Shown: positions 1 through 10,640, numbered from the stretch's first letter. The stretch is 64,000 bases of DNA from Paralithodes platypus (GCA_032716605.1 CM064572.1:42457397-42521396); one strand, 5' to 3'. Translations and numbers: made by a program. Notes: generated by a model not told the origin, from the sequence alone.

Positions 1-227
1 TTATTAATCATATGCTAAATGTATAGTTTATGAGTGTTGTTTCCTACTGCTCTATCAAACGTCAGATTACGTGACAGGCTAACCCTTAATTAACGCCGCC
101 TGTACCCCTGTTCTATTTTTCTATTAAACATTGATCTTTTTGTGTGTTTTTGCTTTGACCTTAGTAATTTGTTAGTGGTTCTGATATTCTCGATGAATGT
201 CCCCCTCCAGACTTGTGACATCAGGCC

Positions 228-330
228 CATCGTCAATGATGGAGGGGCCACTAATAAATTATAGGTTTGAGTCCCGAAGGGAAGAAGGAAAACCTAATAT
301 TCTGTAGTGGCCCCGGAATCATTGACGATT
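228..330. repeat. Short inverted-repeat element (palindromic)
   Basis: Left arm ATCGTCAATGATGGAGGGG (229-247, continuing CCACT) is matched by its reverse complement at 305-329, around a 50-bp centre. A partial second copy lies at 1164-1245. No coding capacity. The flanks 1-227 and 331-480 show nothing recognisable. Confidence 0.6.
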
Positions 331-480
331 CCGGCCTTCCCACCATCCCCTTCCCATTCATCTGCTGTATTGAAAGAAAGTCTTAATATATCAGTGAAGG
401 ACATATGCGCCCAGATAAGAGCTGGATGACGCGCACATTAGACAGCAGACGGCTGAGAAGCGCATTAAGCTGGATCATGT

Positions 481-968
481 TTAACCCTTTATTAGCGGCT
501 CACCACTTAAGTCGTATTTAATAAAGCTGGACTATGTGGCGGCGCTCGACATAACTCGAGTGGCAATTTCAGCACGTAATGTGGCTGAGAGAGAGAGACA
601 AGTGGTGGCAGGAGACTAGCGAGCGTATGACTGCTCCAGACCACCGCGGCGAACCTACTGACACAAATCTCAGCTCCCTCCTCCCTCTCTCACTCGCTAC
701 ATACTCAATTATGTACCGAAAGTACCAAATTACCTGCTTTTTGCACTCGCGTTGCACGGTTATTGCAAGAAAACTATCCATCATACAAGGATCGTTATGG
801 TGTCATTCGAAAGCTCTGTTTATGCCCTTTCAGGGATAGATACTTGTTTTACGTTCTGGGTCTTATTTAGGCATGAAAATGATCACGTAAACAGCCCTAT
901 TTTGGCTAAAAACACCCCGCTGGGCGGTACACATAAATAAACCGCATAGGCCGCTCGTAAGGTGTTAA
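481..968 (+). mobile_element. TTAA-bounded non-autonomous element, family B (copy 1)
   Basis: Starts TTAACCCTTTATTAGCGGC and ends CGCTCGTAAGGTGTTAA, so both edges are TTAA. The ends form an imperfect terminal inverted repeat centred on AGCGGC. Three other copies of about 485 bp lie at 18880-19366, 35126-35610 and 38929-39416 (inverted). No open frame is conserved between copies. The TTAA edges and CCC start are the hallmarks of piggyBac-type MITEs; the assignment to that superfamily is inference because no transposase is present. Confidence 0.8.
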
Positions 969-1163
969 TGTTTTATTATTATATTTTTTACTAGTTTTTT
1001 CTAGTAGTGTACCCACATCATAAGGACGAATCCGTGAGTGGTTTTGTTATATATAAGAGCGTTTCGCTCACAATGTGTGTCAATCGTATGTTTTGCTCCC
1101 CTAGGTGGGTCGTTTGAACGGCGAGCCTAGAGTTCAAAGATTGGCCATTACCATTGTAAGGCA

Positions 1164-1245
1164 TATCGTCAATGATGGCGGGGCCACTACTAAATACTAG
1201 GTTTTTCTTCTTCCCTTCGGGCCTCGAACCTATAATATTGATAGA
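1164..1245. repeat. Partial copy of the 228-330 inverted-repeat element
   Basis: ATCGTCAATGATGGCGGGGC followed by CACTA and a reversed version of the central segment (CTTCCCTTCGGGCCTCGAAC). Only one arm is complete. The surrounding 969-1340 is otherwise featureless. Confidence 0.5.
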
Positions 1246-1339
1246 ACAAAAATTAGCCTCTATCCCTTCAACCAAGGTCTCCCTCAATCTCCCTCAGAAG
1301 GACACACCCACGCACTTACCAATTCAATAGTCATTTCGG

Positions 1340-1432
1340 AAATCATTGTTGGAGTGTTTAAGATATGTATGTGGTGACCCATGTTCGAATCCCGGTGGGA
1401 TTACATGTTTTCATTAATTTCATTGGGAGGTG
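1340..1432 (+). mobile_element. tRNA-derived SINE, copy 1 (5' part degraded)
   Basis: Contains a B-box-like GTTCGAATCCC at about 1382 followed by the body ACATGTTTTCATTAATTTCA. The same head and body occur at 22770-22865 and, inverted, at 60035-60135, which makes this a dispersed family and not a tRNA gene. The A box is weak in this copy. Confidence 0.55.
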
Positions 1433-1489
1433 TTTGCTGTTGGGAGTGAAATAAATAATAAAAGCGATAACACACATACATTTCCATTT

Positions 1490-1602
1490 TGTTTTTCTAT
1501 GCGAGTGAAGGAGACATAAAGCAAGGCTGTCTGTAACAAGTGTCTCCCCCGAAATTGAAAGAGTGACAGAGCAAAATTCAAGGTACGCTAGAGTCATTGA
1601 AT
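1490..1602 (-). mobile_element. LINE L-D 3' fragment
   Basis: About 110 bp shared with 43441-43560 and 52820-52930: GAGACA...CTGTCTGTAAC..GTGTCTCCCC..., AGTGACAGAGCAAAATTCAA. The 43.5-kb copy extends into what looks like the C-terminus of a reverse transcriptase read on the minus strand, so this is probably the 3' end of a LINE. Confidence 0.5.
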
Positions 1603-1612
1603 ACTAAAAATA

Positions 1613-1934
1613 TTAAGGGGAGATGGGACGTTTTTCTGGTTCCCCTTCGTCCTCATGTTTAGCCCCAATTGTTTTGAGATCATAAGACGTTCGGCCCATT
1701 AGTTTGACGATTTTAACACCTTTCACCCAATTTCGTTATCAAGTTTTACATCTTTCGTCAATTTCATTCTGGCGAGCGATAGCGAGCCTATAATTTTAAG
1801 AGGAATCGGCCTTTGGCCAGGACATTTTTCCACCAAAAAATGTAAAAATGTATCTTGATAGAGGTCTAGCGAGGAAACTAAATGATAAATTAATATATAA
1901 ATGAATAGACCAAAAGAATAGCCATTCCCCTTAA
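1613..1934 (+). mobile_element. TTAA element, family A (copy 1)
   Basis: Begins TTAAGGGGAGATGGGACG and ends GCCATTCCCCTTAA. The internal marker segments are TCATGTTTAGCCCC, GGCGAGCGATAGCGAGCC and TTTTTCCACCAAAAAATG. The last TTAA (1931-1934) is also the first TTAA of the next element. More than fifteen full or partial copies lie in this window on both strands. Confidence 0.8.
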
Positions 1935-2306
1935 CCCTTTCAGTATACGCTGACTCCTGTCATCCTTTATTGTGGCTCTCAGTATACAATATTAGACAGC
2001 TTAAGAAGGACCTCTAAAACAATCAAAGGGCTATAACTATCTCAACCCTTCGAATTCCACAGGTTCTTGGATAAAATCGTCTAATGGTAACCAGAATAAT
2101 AGGAAGCAACGCGCCAACGAATAATGAACACTTTATGGGGGGATGGTTCACTTTATGGGGGGATGGTTCACTTTATGGGGGGATGGTTCACTTTATGGGG
2201 GGATGGTTCACTTTTTATTACCACAGATCCTCCTTAAACTGCATAAAATCGTCTAAATATAGCTAGAATATGATTTAAATGATGTCGCCAGTCCAGAAGG
2301 GGTTAA
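1931..2306 (+). mobile_element. TTAA element, family D (copy 1, enlarged)
   Basis: TTAACCCTTTCAGTATACGC at the left and CCAGAAGGGGTTAA at the right. Family D is about 215 bp and reads as one long inverted repeat; this copy is longer because it holds a 20-bp tandem repeat. It shares TTAA with family A on its left and a second D on its right. Confidence 0.75.
2129..2208 (+). repeat. 20-bp tandem repeat, four perfect units
   Basis: CACTTTATGGGGGGATGGTT repeated four times without a mismatch, inside the family D element. Perfect identity means a recent expansion. Confidence 0.95.
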
Positions 2307-2570
2307 CTCTTTCATTATACGCCGACTCCTTTTTATATTTTGTTATGGCTCTCAAAAGACGATTTTATACAGCTTTAGAAACACCTGTAATTGAATCAGA
2401 AGGGTAACACTATTTGGCTCACAATATACGATTTTAGACAACTTTAGAAAGATATGTAATTTACTCAGCTGGGCAAAACTATTTCTTCTTCTTGGGTTCT
2501 TCAAATTCTGGATAAAATCGTTTATTGGTAACCACAATATTAGGAAGAAACACGTCACTGAAAACGTTAA
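2303..2570 (+). mobile_element. TTAA element, family D (copy 2)
   Basis: Left end TTAACTCTTTCATTATACGC, right end CACGTCACTGAAAACGTTAA. Both terminal TTAAs are shared with neighbours (D copy 1 and A copy 2). Confidence 0.7.
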
Positions 2571-2800
2571 GGGGATGGTTGCTTTTTTCTGGCCCCCTTT
2601 CTCCCTCATGTTTAGCCCCATTCATTTTCGATTTTCAAGACGTTCGGCCCATATGTTCGGCGATTATAACACTGTTCACCCCATTTGTTGTCAATACTAA
2701 GACCTTTCGTGCCGATTAGGTGTCGATTTTGTTTTCCTGGCGAGCGATAGCTAGTTTAAAATTTTAGAGAACCCGGCTTTGGCTGGGATATTTTTCTACC
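2567..2800 (+). mobile_element. TTAA element, family A (copy 2, 3' truncated)
   Basis: Starts TTAAGGGGATGGTTGC and carries the GGCGAGCGATAG segment, then loses similarity after TTTTTCTACCGAAACAAA. The following 2801-3107 holds no recognisable feature. Confidence 0.7.
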
Positions 2801-3109
2801 GAAACAAAATTGAAATTGAAATTGAAAATTGTATATTTAGCCAACCATAATACATACAATAATACAATAATGTTCTGGCTGAGCCTTTAGAGAGTGAACT
2901 CTCATATAAAGGCACCTTATTAATTAACACTCAAGTGTTCTTCAGTTTTAAGTACTTTGAAATTATTTTATGGTTAAGCATTTAACACAAATTAAGACAT
3001 AATTATACACAACTCTTTGGAAATACAGCATATACATATTAGACATAATGTAAACAGAAAAGCATGTTTCCCACTAACAATCATACGCACCTTATACTGT
3101 ATACACCTA

Positions 3110-4214
3110 CATCTATCTATCTATCTATTGCCTAACGCCGTGATCCCAGAAGGGGTGGCCACGAACGAACCACCCCCATGCACCTCTGTCCCCAGTCAGT
3201 CGACGCCCCTCCCCCCAACCAGCACCGCCCTCGTTCATATACTTCCTCACTCCATCCTTCCACCTCTCTTTCGGTCTGCCTCTCCCTCTCTGTCCCTCCA
3301 CCTCGCTCTCGTACACCCTCTTAGTCATTCTCTCGCTTTCTAAATGTTCCGTATGGCCGAACCATCTCAAGTTGTTCCTTTTCACACTTTCCAGCACATC
3401 TACCTCCACACCACACCTCCTTCTTACTTCCTCATTAGTCTGTCTATCCCTCCATGTAACTCTGCACACGCACTTCTTAAGTAATTCACTTCCACTGCTC
3501 TCACTCCTGGTCTGAGTCTCTCAACCAACGTCCATGCTTCGCTTCCGTAAGTCAGTGTCGGGATTACCACACTGCCATGCAAGGACTTCTTCACTTCCAT
3601 ACTGACCACCCTATTTCTTGTTACTGCTTTCAGCATTCCTACAACCCTCTTCCCCTGTTGTACCCTCTCCCGCACTTCTTCATCCATAGTCCACCTTTAC
3701 TCAACACACTGCCCAGATACTTAAAAGAGTTGACGATCTCTATAGCCTGACCGTTCAGCTTCACCTCACACTCTGTGACTTCACCCCTTTCGAAGACCAT
3801 AACCTTGCTCTTCCCCGCATTTACCTTCAAATTCCGTTTTTCGCACACTGTTCCAAACTCATTTACCAGACCCTGCAACTCCCATTCATTATCACTCATC
3901 AGAGCTGTATCATCCGGAAACAGCAGTATAGGTAGCTTCCACTCAATTCCCTCCCTTTTCAGCGATACACCAACATCCACTGCTCTTGATAGTATTTCTT
4001 TCATGACTCCATCCATATATACAGTAAACATCCACAGGGACATCACACACCCCTGTTTCAAACCAACATTCAGGTCAAAGAACTCGCTCTGCTCACTCTC
4101 CACACGTACTGCCGCCTTTGCACCCTCATACATGCTCTTCACTGCTTTCAGAAACTTGCCTTCTACTCTGTATATTCTAAGTACTTTCCACAAACCTTTT
4201 CTACCTACATACAT
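3110..4214 (-). pseudogene. LINE L-C copy 1: RTE-like reverse transcriptase, broken
   Basis: The 3' half of a LINE ORF2, read from 4214 down to about 3130. The piece at 3639-4214 holds RT palm blocks: the QGCVMS motif, then LLFPDDTAL where the family has FADD (here A to P), a long helical thumb, and FKYLGSV. The pieces at 3424-3687 and 3125-3469 continue in other frames with the C-terminal block (GSEAWTLVERLRPG, RRCGVEVD, RWFGH, RGRPKERWKDGV). At least two frameshifts separate the three pieces, so it is dead. It is 5' truncated near 4215: endonuclease and the first RT blocks are missing. The element ends in (ATCT)n at 3110-3126, that is (GATA)n in its own direction. Related copies lie at 46519-48402, 51185-51524 and 56540-57800. 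RTE-like placement rests on the C-terminal RWFGH/GRPK..W block and the simple-repeat tail; clade is uncertain. Confidence 0.85.
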
Positions 4215-4879
4215 ACAGTATATGCATTCGTTCCTTCATATCGATAGCCCGTCTTCACACAATAATATTTATCTTGACATAAACACTAATTATCTTGCAT
4301 TAGATATTACACATGAACATGCTAGATTATACTACATACACATATATACCAATAAATTCCCCTAACCCTACCGGTACCCGACACACTGCCGACCATACCG
4401 ATGTCAGTGGACGCCAACCACCCGGTCACGGTATCGTATACACCATGACCAAGAGGCCAACACCAACGATTATCCGACGGACCACAGACCAAACCCCTTG
4501 GTCATAATTATAAACAATCATTTATGTAACTGGTGTACACTTGTGAGACAATGACCTACACACATTCCAAAACATAGCACTTGTACGTATAAACGCCCAC
4601 ACCAAATGGATACACATACATACATATTGCAGTAAGCACATACCCACATATACAGATACCGTATACATGCTTAAATGTTCACCTACGAATATACACACTA
4701 TCACATATACGTACCGCACATACGCATAGTTATACATACTTTCACATACATATTCTTTATACACCCATAATGAAAAACATGTACAAATATATCTCTTGTG
4801 GGTGGTTTTTTTACAGATTGATGGAGGTAACGGTGAAAACTATAAAACATAATAACAAGATAAGCCAATAATAACCTAA
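4215..4879. other. Non-coding stretch, ACATA-rich
   Basis: No gene or named repeat. Contains irregular ACATAC/ATACAC runs (4600-4770) and a short GTACCGG-rich patch (4370-4500) that I could not match to anything else in the window. Confidence 0.5.
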
Positions 4880-4927
4880 TAAATACCCTCCCCCCCCCCC
4901 CAACACACACACACACACACACACACA
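4880..4927. repeat. Poly-C plus (AC)n microsatellite
   Basis: CTCCCCCCCCCCC followed by (AC)n. It marks the 3' limit of LINE L-A. Confidence 0.9.
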
Positions 4928-5163
4928 AAGGAGTACAAAGGAGTACAAAGGAGTACAAAGGAAATCAAGCAACAACAGATCTAGTGACCCTTCTAGGTTG
5001 CTTGTCCTCCAAAACACTGAGGATCAAGTGTCCAAACAGTGGTTTAGAGTGGGTAAGGGAACATTGGAAAGGGAATTACTGCCCTGGAACTAATGTCCGT
5101 GGCAGGATTAGGAAGTTAGTAGGGGATAGATGGGTTAGTAACTGAGGGGGGGATAAAATAAAG
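4928..5163 (-). mobile_element. LINE L-A 3' untranslated region with terminal decamer repeat
   Basis: In element direction it follows the ORF2 stop and ends in three head-to-tail copies of a 10-bp unit (plus strand GAGTACAAAG, 4929-4958). Short repeats at the 3' terminus are typical of CR1/L2-type LINEs. The same region recurs at 52083-52264 and, more diverged, at 41175-41250, with a 40-bp scrap at 55477-55515. Confidence 0.8.
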
Positions 5164-8043
5164 TTATTCATTTACAAACGCAGTCAGTCGCGGGTTTGAT
5201 GCGAGATATTTGTCTAGGCGGAGTTTAAATGAATCAACGGTGATGCAGTCTATAACGTTTCGGGGAAGCCCATTCCACAAATTGACAACTCGATTGAAGA
5301 AGAAATTCTTAGATTCGTGTGAGTTAAAAGATTTACCAATAATTTTGCAACCGTTTCCCCGCGTGTAATTAGATTGGTCGATAGTGAAGTACTTACTACA
5401 GTTCATATTGTCGATGCCTTTGATGATTTTGAACACTTGAATTAAGTCACCTCTTAATCTGCGCTGGGTTAAAGGAAATAGATTTAATTCTCTAAGACGC
5501 TCTTCGTATGGTTTGTTCTTTAGGCTAGGTATCATTTTGGTAACTCTACGTTGAACTCGTTCTAGCTTGTTTATATCTTTTTGGTAATAAGGGCACCAGG
5601 ATTGAACGCAGTATTCCAGAAGAGGGCGGACTAATGAATTGTAAAGGGTTAGGATAACTTCTTTGGATTTATGCTCAAATGACCTGCCTATAAACCCAAT
5701 TATTTTGTTTGCCTTCTTAACAACTTCTGAACATTGTTGACTCGGTTTTAGGTTACTCGATATTGTTACTCCCAGATCGGTTTCTCTGTTTACATTCTTA
5801 AGCTGAGTGCCATTCATCGAATAGTTTGCTTTCTCATTTAGGTATCCGATATGTAGTACTTTACATTTATCCGCATTGAAACTCATTTGCCAAATTTGGG
5901 CCCAACATGACAATTTATCTAGATTGTGTTGCATATCGTCAACTTGTTCTTTTGAGAGTACGCTATTTGCAATTTTTGTATCGTCAGCAAATTTTGAGAT
6001 TGTACAGGTGAGACCCTCATCTATGTCGTTGATGTAAATTAGAAAGAGAATTGGTCCTAGTACCGATCCCTGGGGTACCCCGCTACTTACATTGGTCCAT
6101 TTTGATGCCTTACCGTTTATGACTACTCTTTGCTTTCTGTCGCTGAGCCAATTTTCTATCCATTTCAACACACCGTCTTGTATTCCATGCGCTTTTAGTT
6201 TTAGCAGTAAACGTTTGTGGGGAACTTTGTCAAAGGCCTTTTGAAAATCAAGGTATATAATATCTACAGCTTTACTCTCATCGTAGAGGTTGAGGATATC
6301 GTGGAAGAAGTCTAAGAGGTTTGTTAAACAGGAACGTTTTTTACGAAAGCCGTGTTGAGTATCTTTAAGTATGTTATTTTCCTCTAAGTGATTTACGAGT
6401 CTGTCTCGTATGACCGTTTCTAGCATTTTACATACAACTGAGGTTAAGCTAATTGGACGATAGTTACTGGGTAGGGATTTGCTGCCTTTTTTGAATATCG
6501 GTGTTACGTTGGCTAGCTTCCACTGATCGGGCATAGTTCCAGACTGCAAGGATTTATTGAATAGTAATGTCAGTGGTTCAGAGAGCTCATCCTTAGCTTC
6601 CTTTAGAACTCTAGGCGAGATTGTATCAGGTCCTGGCGTTTTATTTACCTAGAGTTTATCTAAACAATTCAATACTTCTCTCTCTGTAACGGTGATATTG
6701 CTTAGAACATCTGAATTATCAATCTGAATCGGCGATGGTGTAGGGATATCACTGAGGTCTTCTGTTGTAAAAACTGATGCAAAGAAGGTATTGAGGGCAT
6801 TACTCATTTGTTCTTCGTCTTTGGTGTATTCTCCATTTTCATCGACTAACGGTCCAACAGTTGAAGTAACGACTTTTTTCTTTCTGATATAACTATAGAA
6901 TTCTTTCGGGTTTGTTTTACTTTGATTCGCAATATGTAACTCTAAGGTCTTTTTACTTTGCTTAATTAACTTTTTGGCTTTGCGTCGTAGCTCTACAAAT
7001 TTCAGCCGTTCTTCGTCATTTTGTGAGGATTTTAATCTATCATTAGCAAATTTTTTAGCAAGCAGGCAGTTTGAAATATCTTTATTCCACCATTTGGGCT
7101 TATTATTATGGCCTGGACGCCGAGTTTTCGATGGTATGCAGTCTTGCACTGCTTTTAGGTAAGTGGCTTCGAATAACTTCCAAGATGTATTTATGTCGTT
7201 ATTGTGAATTAAAAAGCTCCAGTCAGTTTCTTTAAACATAGCTCTAAGTTTATGGAAGTTTGCTTTCTTGAAATTAGGGACTTTTTCGATGCTACTATTT
7301 GGTTCGTTACTAGTAAACTTTAAAGTGAAAGTTATCGTACGATGGTCGCTGTTACTGAAATCATCACCAACATTCAAATTCTCTATTAATTCTTCTTTTG
7401 TTGCAAGTACAATGTCAAGAACGTTATTACCACGGGTCGGCGTTCCAACAAATTGATAAAGCGAACTCTCTTGCAAGTTCGTATACAAGTCATGTCCGGA
7501 GTGTGAAGTAAGAGTATCGCCCCACTTGGTCACAGGTAAATTAAGGTCACCAAAAATTACGGTATCTTGCGAGTTACTTACATCTGCAATTTGTTCGTAA
7601 ATATCTCGGTCAGTTTGCACTGATTGAGCTGGAGGTCTGTATATTAATGCAAGTATTATTTTGGTACCTTTATTATTCTTTATTAGCACAAAAGATGCGT
7701 CGACGTTCACAATTTGAGGTTTTGACAAGAGGGTAGGGTTAAGACTTTCTTTGATATAAAGTAAAACGCCACCTCCATTTCGATTTATTCGGCTTTTCTC
7801 AAACATTACATAACCGGGAAGTGAATACTCTGCTAAAAAGTCTCTATCTTCTGTATTGAGCCAAGATTCTGTTATGCCAATCACATCATAATTTTCTGTA
7901 AACACTAGCTCCTCTAAATCTGAAAATTTATTGCGTATGCTACGAGCGTTTGCATAGAAAACCTTTAAATTTGTTATTTTAGAACTCACGGAACGCTCTT
8001 TAATAATATTTTTGGTTCTTGTCGGATCTACATTTATGTTCAT
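5164..8043 (-). pseudogene. LINE L-A ORF2: endonuclease-reverse transcriptase, one nonsense codon
   Basis: One frame of 960 codons interrupted only by TAG at 6649-6651. The first part (from Met at 8043) is an apurinic-type endonuclease: Asn32 in ANARSIRNK, Glu59 in GITES, GDLNLP at 165-170 and SDH at 232-234, all catalytic positions present. The second part is reverse transcriptase: NYRPISLTS, YLDFQKAFDKVPH (first catalytic Asp), GVPQGSVLGP and KFADDTK (the catalytic Asp pair), then a thumb and the WNGLPRNV block before the stop. The FADDTK form and the domain order fit the CR1/L2 group. The stop lies between the endonuclease and RT, just before a conserved PGPD motif. It would separate the two domains if translated, so this copy is inactive as it stands, but damage is minimal and the insertion is probably young. 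Confidence 0.93.
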
Positions 8044-8126
8044 GGCTGTCCTCGGTCCTCGCTGTCTTCGGTCCTTATCGCTGGTGGTCCTCGGTTGCCT
8101 CTGTTTTTTTCTTGGCGTTGGATGAT

Positions 8127-8642
8127 TTATGTCACTGCTGCTTCTTCTCGGATGGCGTTTTTTGATCCATGGCTGCGGACTGCTTCGTGTAGGAGACGAC
8201 CCATGCGTGCTGAACCCACAGGGTTTAGATGAGTGCCATCCTTGCGGAACAGAGTAGGCTGGTTGTAGAAGTTGTCCCAGAGGTTGATGAATTCAACTTC
8301 TTCCCTCAGACACAAATGTTTTAGTCGGCTATTTGTGCTGAAAGCCTTGTCGTAGAATTTGTCAGGTGCGTCAATCTTGGGGAGAATGCCTGAGATGATG
8401 ATATTCCTTGACTTGTTTTTGTAGTGCTGGATCATCTTGCGATATTTCTCCATCAACTCTTCGGATCTGGTGCGCATGACGTCATTTGAACCAGCATGGA
8501 TGACAAAAAGGGTATTTTCATTTGCATCCTTTGTGGTATCTTCGAAGGCTTCCACAATGTCGTCCAGTCCAGCTCCTGGGATGCAAAATCTTTTTCGTTG
8601 ATTTGGGACTCTGTCGCAGAACTCTTCGACAGACACACACAC
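8127..8642 (-). pseudogene. LINE L-A ORF1: SGNH esterase domain, 5' truncated
   Basis: The 171 codons upstream of ORF2 encode the C-terminal two thirds of an SGNH/GDSL hydrolase. GAGLDDI (block II region), HAGSND at 49-54 (block III, Gly and Asn) and DGTHLN at 135-140 (block V, Asp and His) are visible. The N-terminal Ser block is absent because homology stops at a (GT)n tract at 8635-8645, where the LINE is 5' truncated. Esterase ORF1s are known in CR1-like LINEs, where the protein is thought to act with the element RNA. The gap to ORF2 is 83 bp (8044-8126). A host esterase gene is unlikely given the tight link to ORF2. Confidence 0.88.
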
Positions 8643-8820
8643 ACACGCGCCCTCTCTTCATATGTCCCCCCCCCCCCCCCCCGCCCCCGTCCACCCCTGT
8701 CAGCTGATGTGTTGGCGACTAGAGACAGAGTTGGGACAGACGGGAAGACGCTGACAGAACAGATTTGATATATTCAATTTCACCATTCACTAACTCACTC
8801 ACTCACTCTCACTCTCTCTC
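8643..8820. repeat. Poly-C tract, direct-repeat segment and (CACT)n
   Basis: Poly-C at 8667-8682, then a roughly 100-bp segment (CAGCTGATGTGTTGGCGACT...GAAGACGCTGACA) that recurs at 9036-9120 and, weaker, at 9318-9395, then short CACT/CTCT runs. Confidence 0.6.
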
Positions 8821-8824
8821 TCCT

Positions 8825-8987
8825 AAATGACACGAAATGTCTTAATGCTGACAAATAAATAGGGTGAGGGTGAAAGGTCTTAAAATCGCCAAACTAACTA
8901 ATAAAAAGAATGTCTTAAAATCTCAAAACTAAAGGGGCTAAGCACGAGGGAGAAAGTGGGGCCAGAAAACGGCCCATCTCCCCTTAA
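8825..8987 (-). mobile_element. TTAA element, family A (partial, minus)
   Basis: GACACGAAATGTCTTAA...GCTAAGCACGAGGGAGAA...CATCTCCCCTTAA. Only the TTAAGGGGAGATG half is kept, ending with TTAA at 8984-8987. Confidence 0.7.
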
Positions 8988-9401
8988 ATGCACCCTTCTC
9001 CTATTCCCCCCCTCCCCCCACCCCGTTCGCCACTGTCAGCTGATGTGTTGACGACTAGAGGAAGAGAGTTGGGAGAGACTGGAAGACGCTGACAAAACGG
9101 ATTTGATTTATTCGATCCTGCTACTCGACTGACTCTCGCTCTCTATCTCTCTCACTTCTCTCTCACTTCTCTCTCTATCTCTCTCACTTCTCTCTCACTT
9201 CTCTCTCTCTCTCTCTCTCTCTCTCCTACTATTCTGGCCTGTTTGGGAGGGCCGGGAAGACACCAGAATATACAGAGAGTTGATTTATTTTATTCTCTCT
9301 CGTTCTCGCTCTCTCTCTGATATGTTGACAACCAGACACAGATTATTGGGGAGAGAGAGGAAAACACTGGAATATACAGAGTTGATCTATTGTCTTTCGT
9401 T
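8988..9401. repeat. CT-rich microsatellites with repeated 100-bp segment
   Basis: Holds the second and third copies of the segment described at 8684 (9036-9120, 9318-9395) and (CT)n/(TCTCACTTC)n runs at 9125-9230. No gene is visible. Confidence 0.65.
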
Positions 9402-9537
9402 ATAAGGGAGTAGTGGTTATATTTTAGTCTATTGATTAATTTACTTATATAGTTTATAGAAACCTTGCTAAACCTCCATCAAGCTTAAAATACACCCGCT
9501 AAATCCCCCTTCAAAAAATCCTCCTAGAATTACAGGC
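9402..9537 (-). mobile_element. TTAA element, family A (partial, minus)
   Basis: Marker strings AACCTCCATCAAGCTTAAAA, CCCCCTTCAA and TACAGGCTCGCTTTCGCCAG. The part carrying the 5' end of the family is missing. Confidence 0.6.
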
Positions 9538-9542
9538 TCGCT

Positions 9543-9870
9543 TTCGCCAGTGGGTGAACGAGCAACTAGAGGGAACAATATACTAGATCTTGTGTTCACC
9601 ACTGAAGATGAAAGTGTGACCAGCTTATCTGTTGGGGAATCACTTGGAGGTAGTGTCCACAATCTAGTTACTGTAGGTTCTCTTTTCGCACCCTTAACAG
9701 CAGACCCACCAATCCTCATTGTAAACTAGATTTCCGTCATGCAAATTTTGAAGGCCTTCGGGGAAGCTTATATTCAATAATATGTGTAGAAGAGTGAAAT
9801 ATGTTATAAGGAAAGCAAAGCAGAATGAAGAACAGTGCTCACACGGTCAATTTCTACGGGCAACTGTAGT
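9543..9870 (+). pseudogene. CR1-like LINE endonuclease remnant
   Basis: The plus frame around 9550-9690 reads a stretch containing TRGNNILDLVFTTEDES and later GSVHNLVT. This matches the C-terminal part of the LINE endonuclease in L-A and L-B (TRGNN.LDIV, SDH). The catalytic SDH is present as S-V-H, so it has lost its Asp. Downstream (9728-9850) are scraps of the endonuclease-RT linker (RKAKQNE-like). A short decayed piece with no reading frame beyond about 50 codons. Confidence 0.65.
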
Positions 9871-10235
9871 CTGGCAGCTTCAAAATATAAGTTTCATAAG
9901 CACTAAACTACCTAACACAATCTACCTTCGGTCTAGTTTCCGATTATAATGTGAAAGAGCCTCAAGATAGTACGTGAACAAAATTGTTCATCGAAAATTG
10001 CAGGAATACGCGTTCGTGTGATACCACCTTAATATATTGTATTCCCATCCGGCGATATATCAATTATTTGGTAGTTGACAAAAACAGGGTTCTCTATTGA
10101 ATCAAATATACTGTATATACTGTATATTTTGTTGTGCTATCCAACGCTATGACGATGTTTATTTGTTGGTGTATACCGAACTCCGATGGGTTGGTTTATT
10201 CTGTAACGCACACATGGACACATATACACATGCAA

Positions 10236-10236
<1 letters not shown>
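9871..10236. other. Non-coding, nothing recognised
   Basis: AT-rich sequence with a small duplicated ATACTGTATAT motif near 10105-10125. No gene, RNA or repeat family could be supported. Confidence 0.4.

Positions 10237-10237
<1 letters not shown>

Positions 10238-10290
<53 letters not shown>
10238..10290. repeat. (AC)n microsatellite
   Basis: About 25 dinucleotide units. Shorter AC runs follow to 10380. Confidence 0.95.
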
Positions 10291-10291
<1 letters not shown>

Positions 10292-10510
10292 CACACGCAC
10301 ATACATACAGAGAGAAAGACAAGCGTACACACACACCCAACACGGACAAGCGTACACCCAACCATAAACACACACACACAGGCATAACGCATAGTTTCAT
10401 TTTCACGCATATCTCTCTCTCTCTCTCATATACATAAAAGAGAAAGATAAAAACAATCTCACTTCTCATGCTGTAAAATATTATATTCATGCATATATTT
10501 CATCTCTTTG

Positions 10511-10514
<4 letters not shown>

Positions 10515-10550
<36 letters not shown>
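10515..10550. repeat. (GT)n microsatellite
   Basis: About 18 units of GT, 225 bp after the AC tract. The two tracts are complementary and could pair in single-stranded DNA. Confidence 0.95.
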
Positions 10551-10552
<2 letters not shown>

Positions 10553-10640
10553 TTTCTTCGTGTGCATGTGCGTTTGTGTACAGGCATATGAGTACATGTG
10601 TGTATTTTGCGCGCGCAGACATTCCATTTTGAGAGCGTGT

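Noticed and set aside
481..490. TTAACCC motifs as telomere-like repeats
   Set aside because: They occur singly at transposon ends and never as tandem TTAGGG or TTAGG arrays.
3775..4365. Plus-strand 196-codon frame
   Set aside because: Shadow of the minus-strand reverse transcriptase of L-C copy 1; no protein-like motifs.
8127..8642. Host SGNH esterase gene
   Set aside because: It lies just upstream of and on the same strand as a LINE ORF2, lacks its N-terminal Ser block and is cut at a microsatellite; the LINE ORF1 explanation is simpler.
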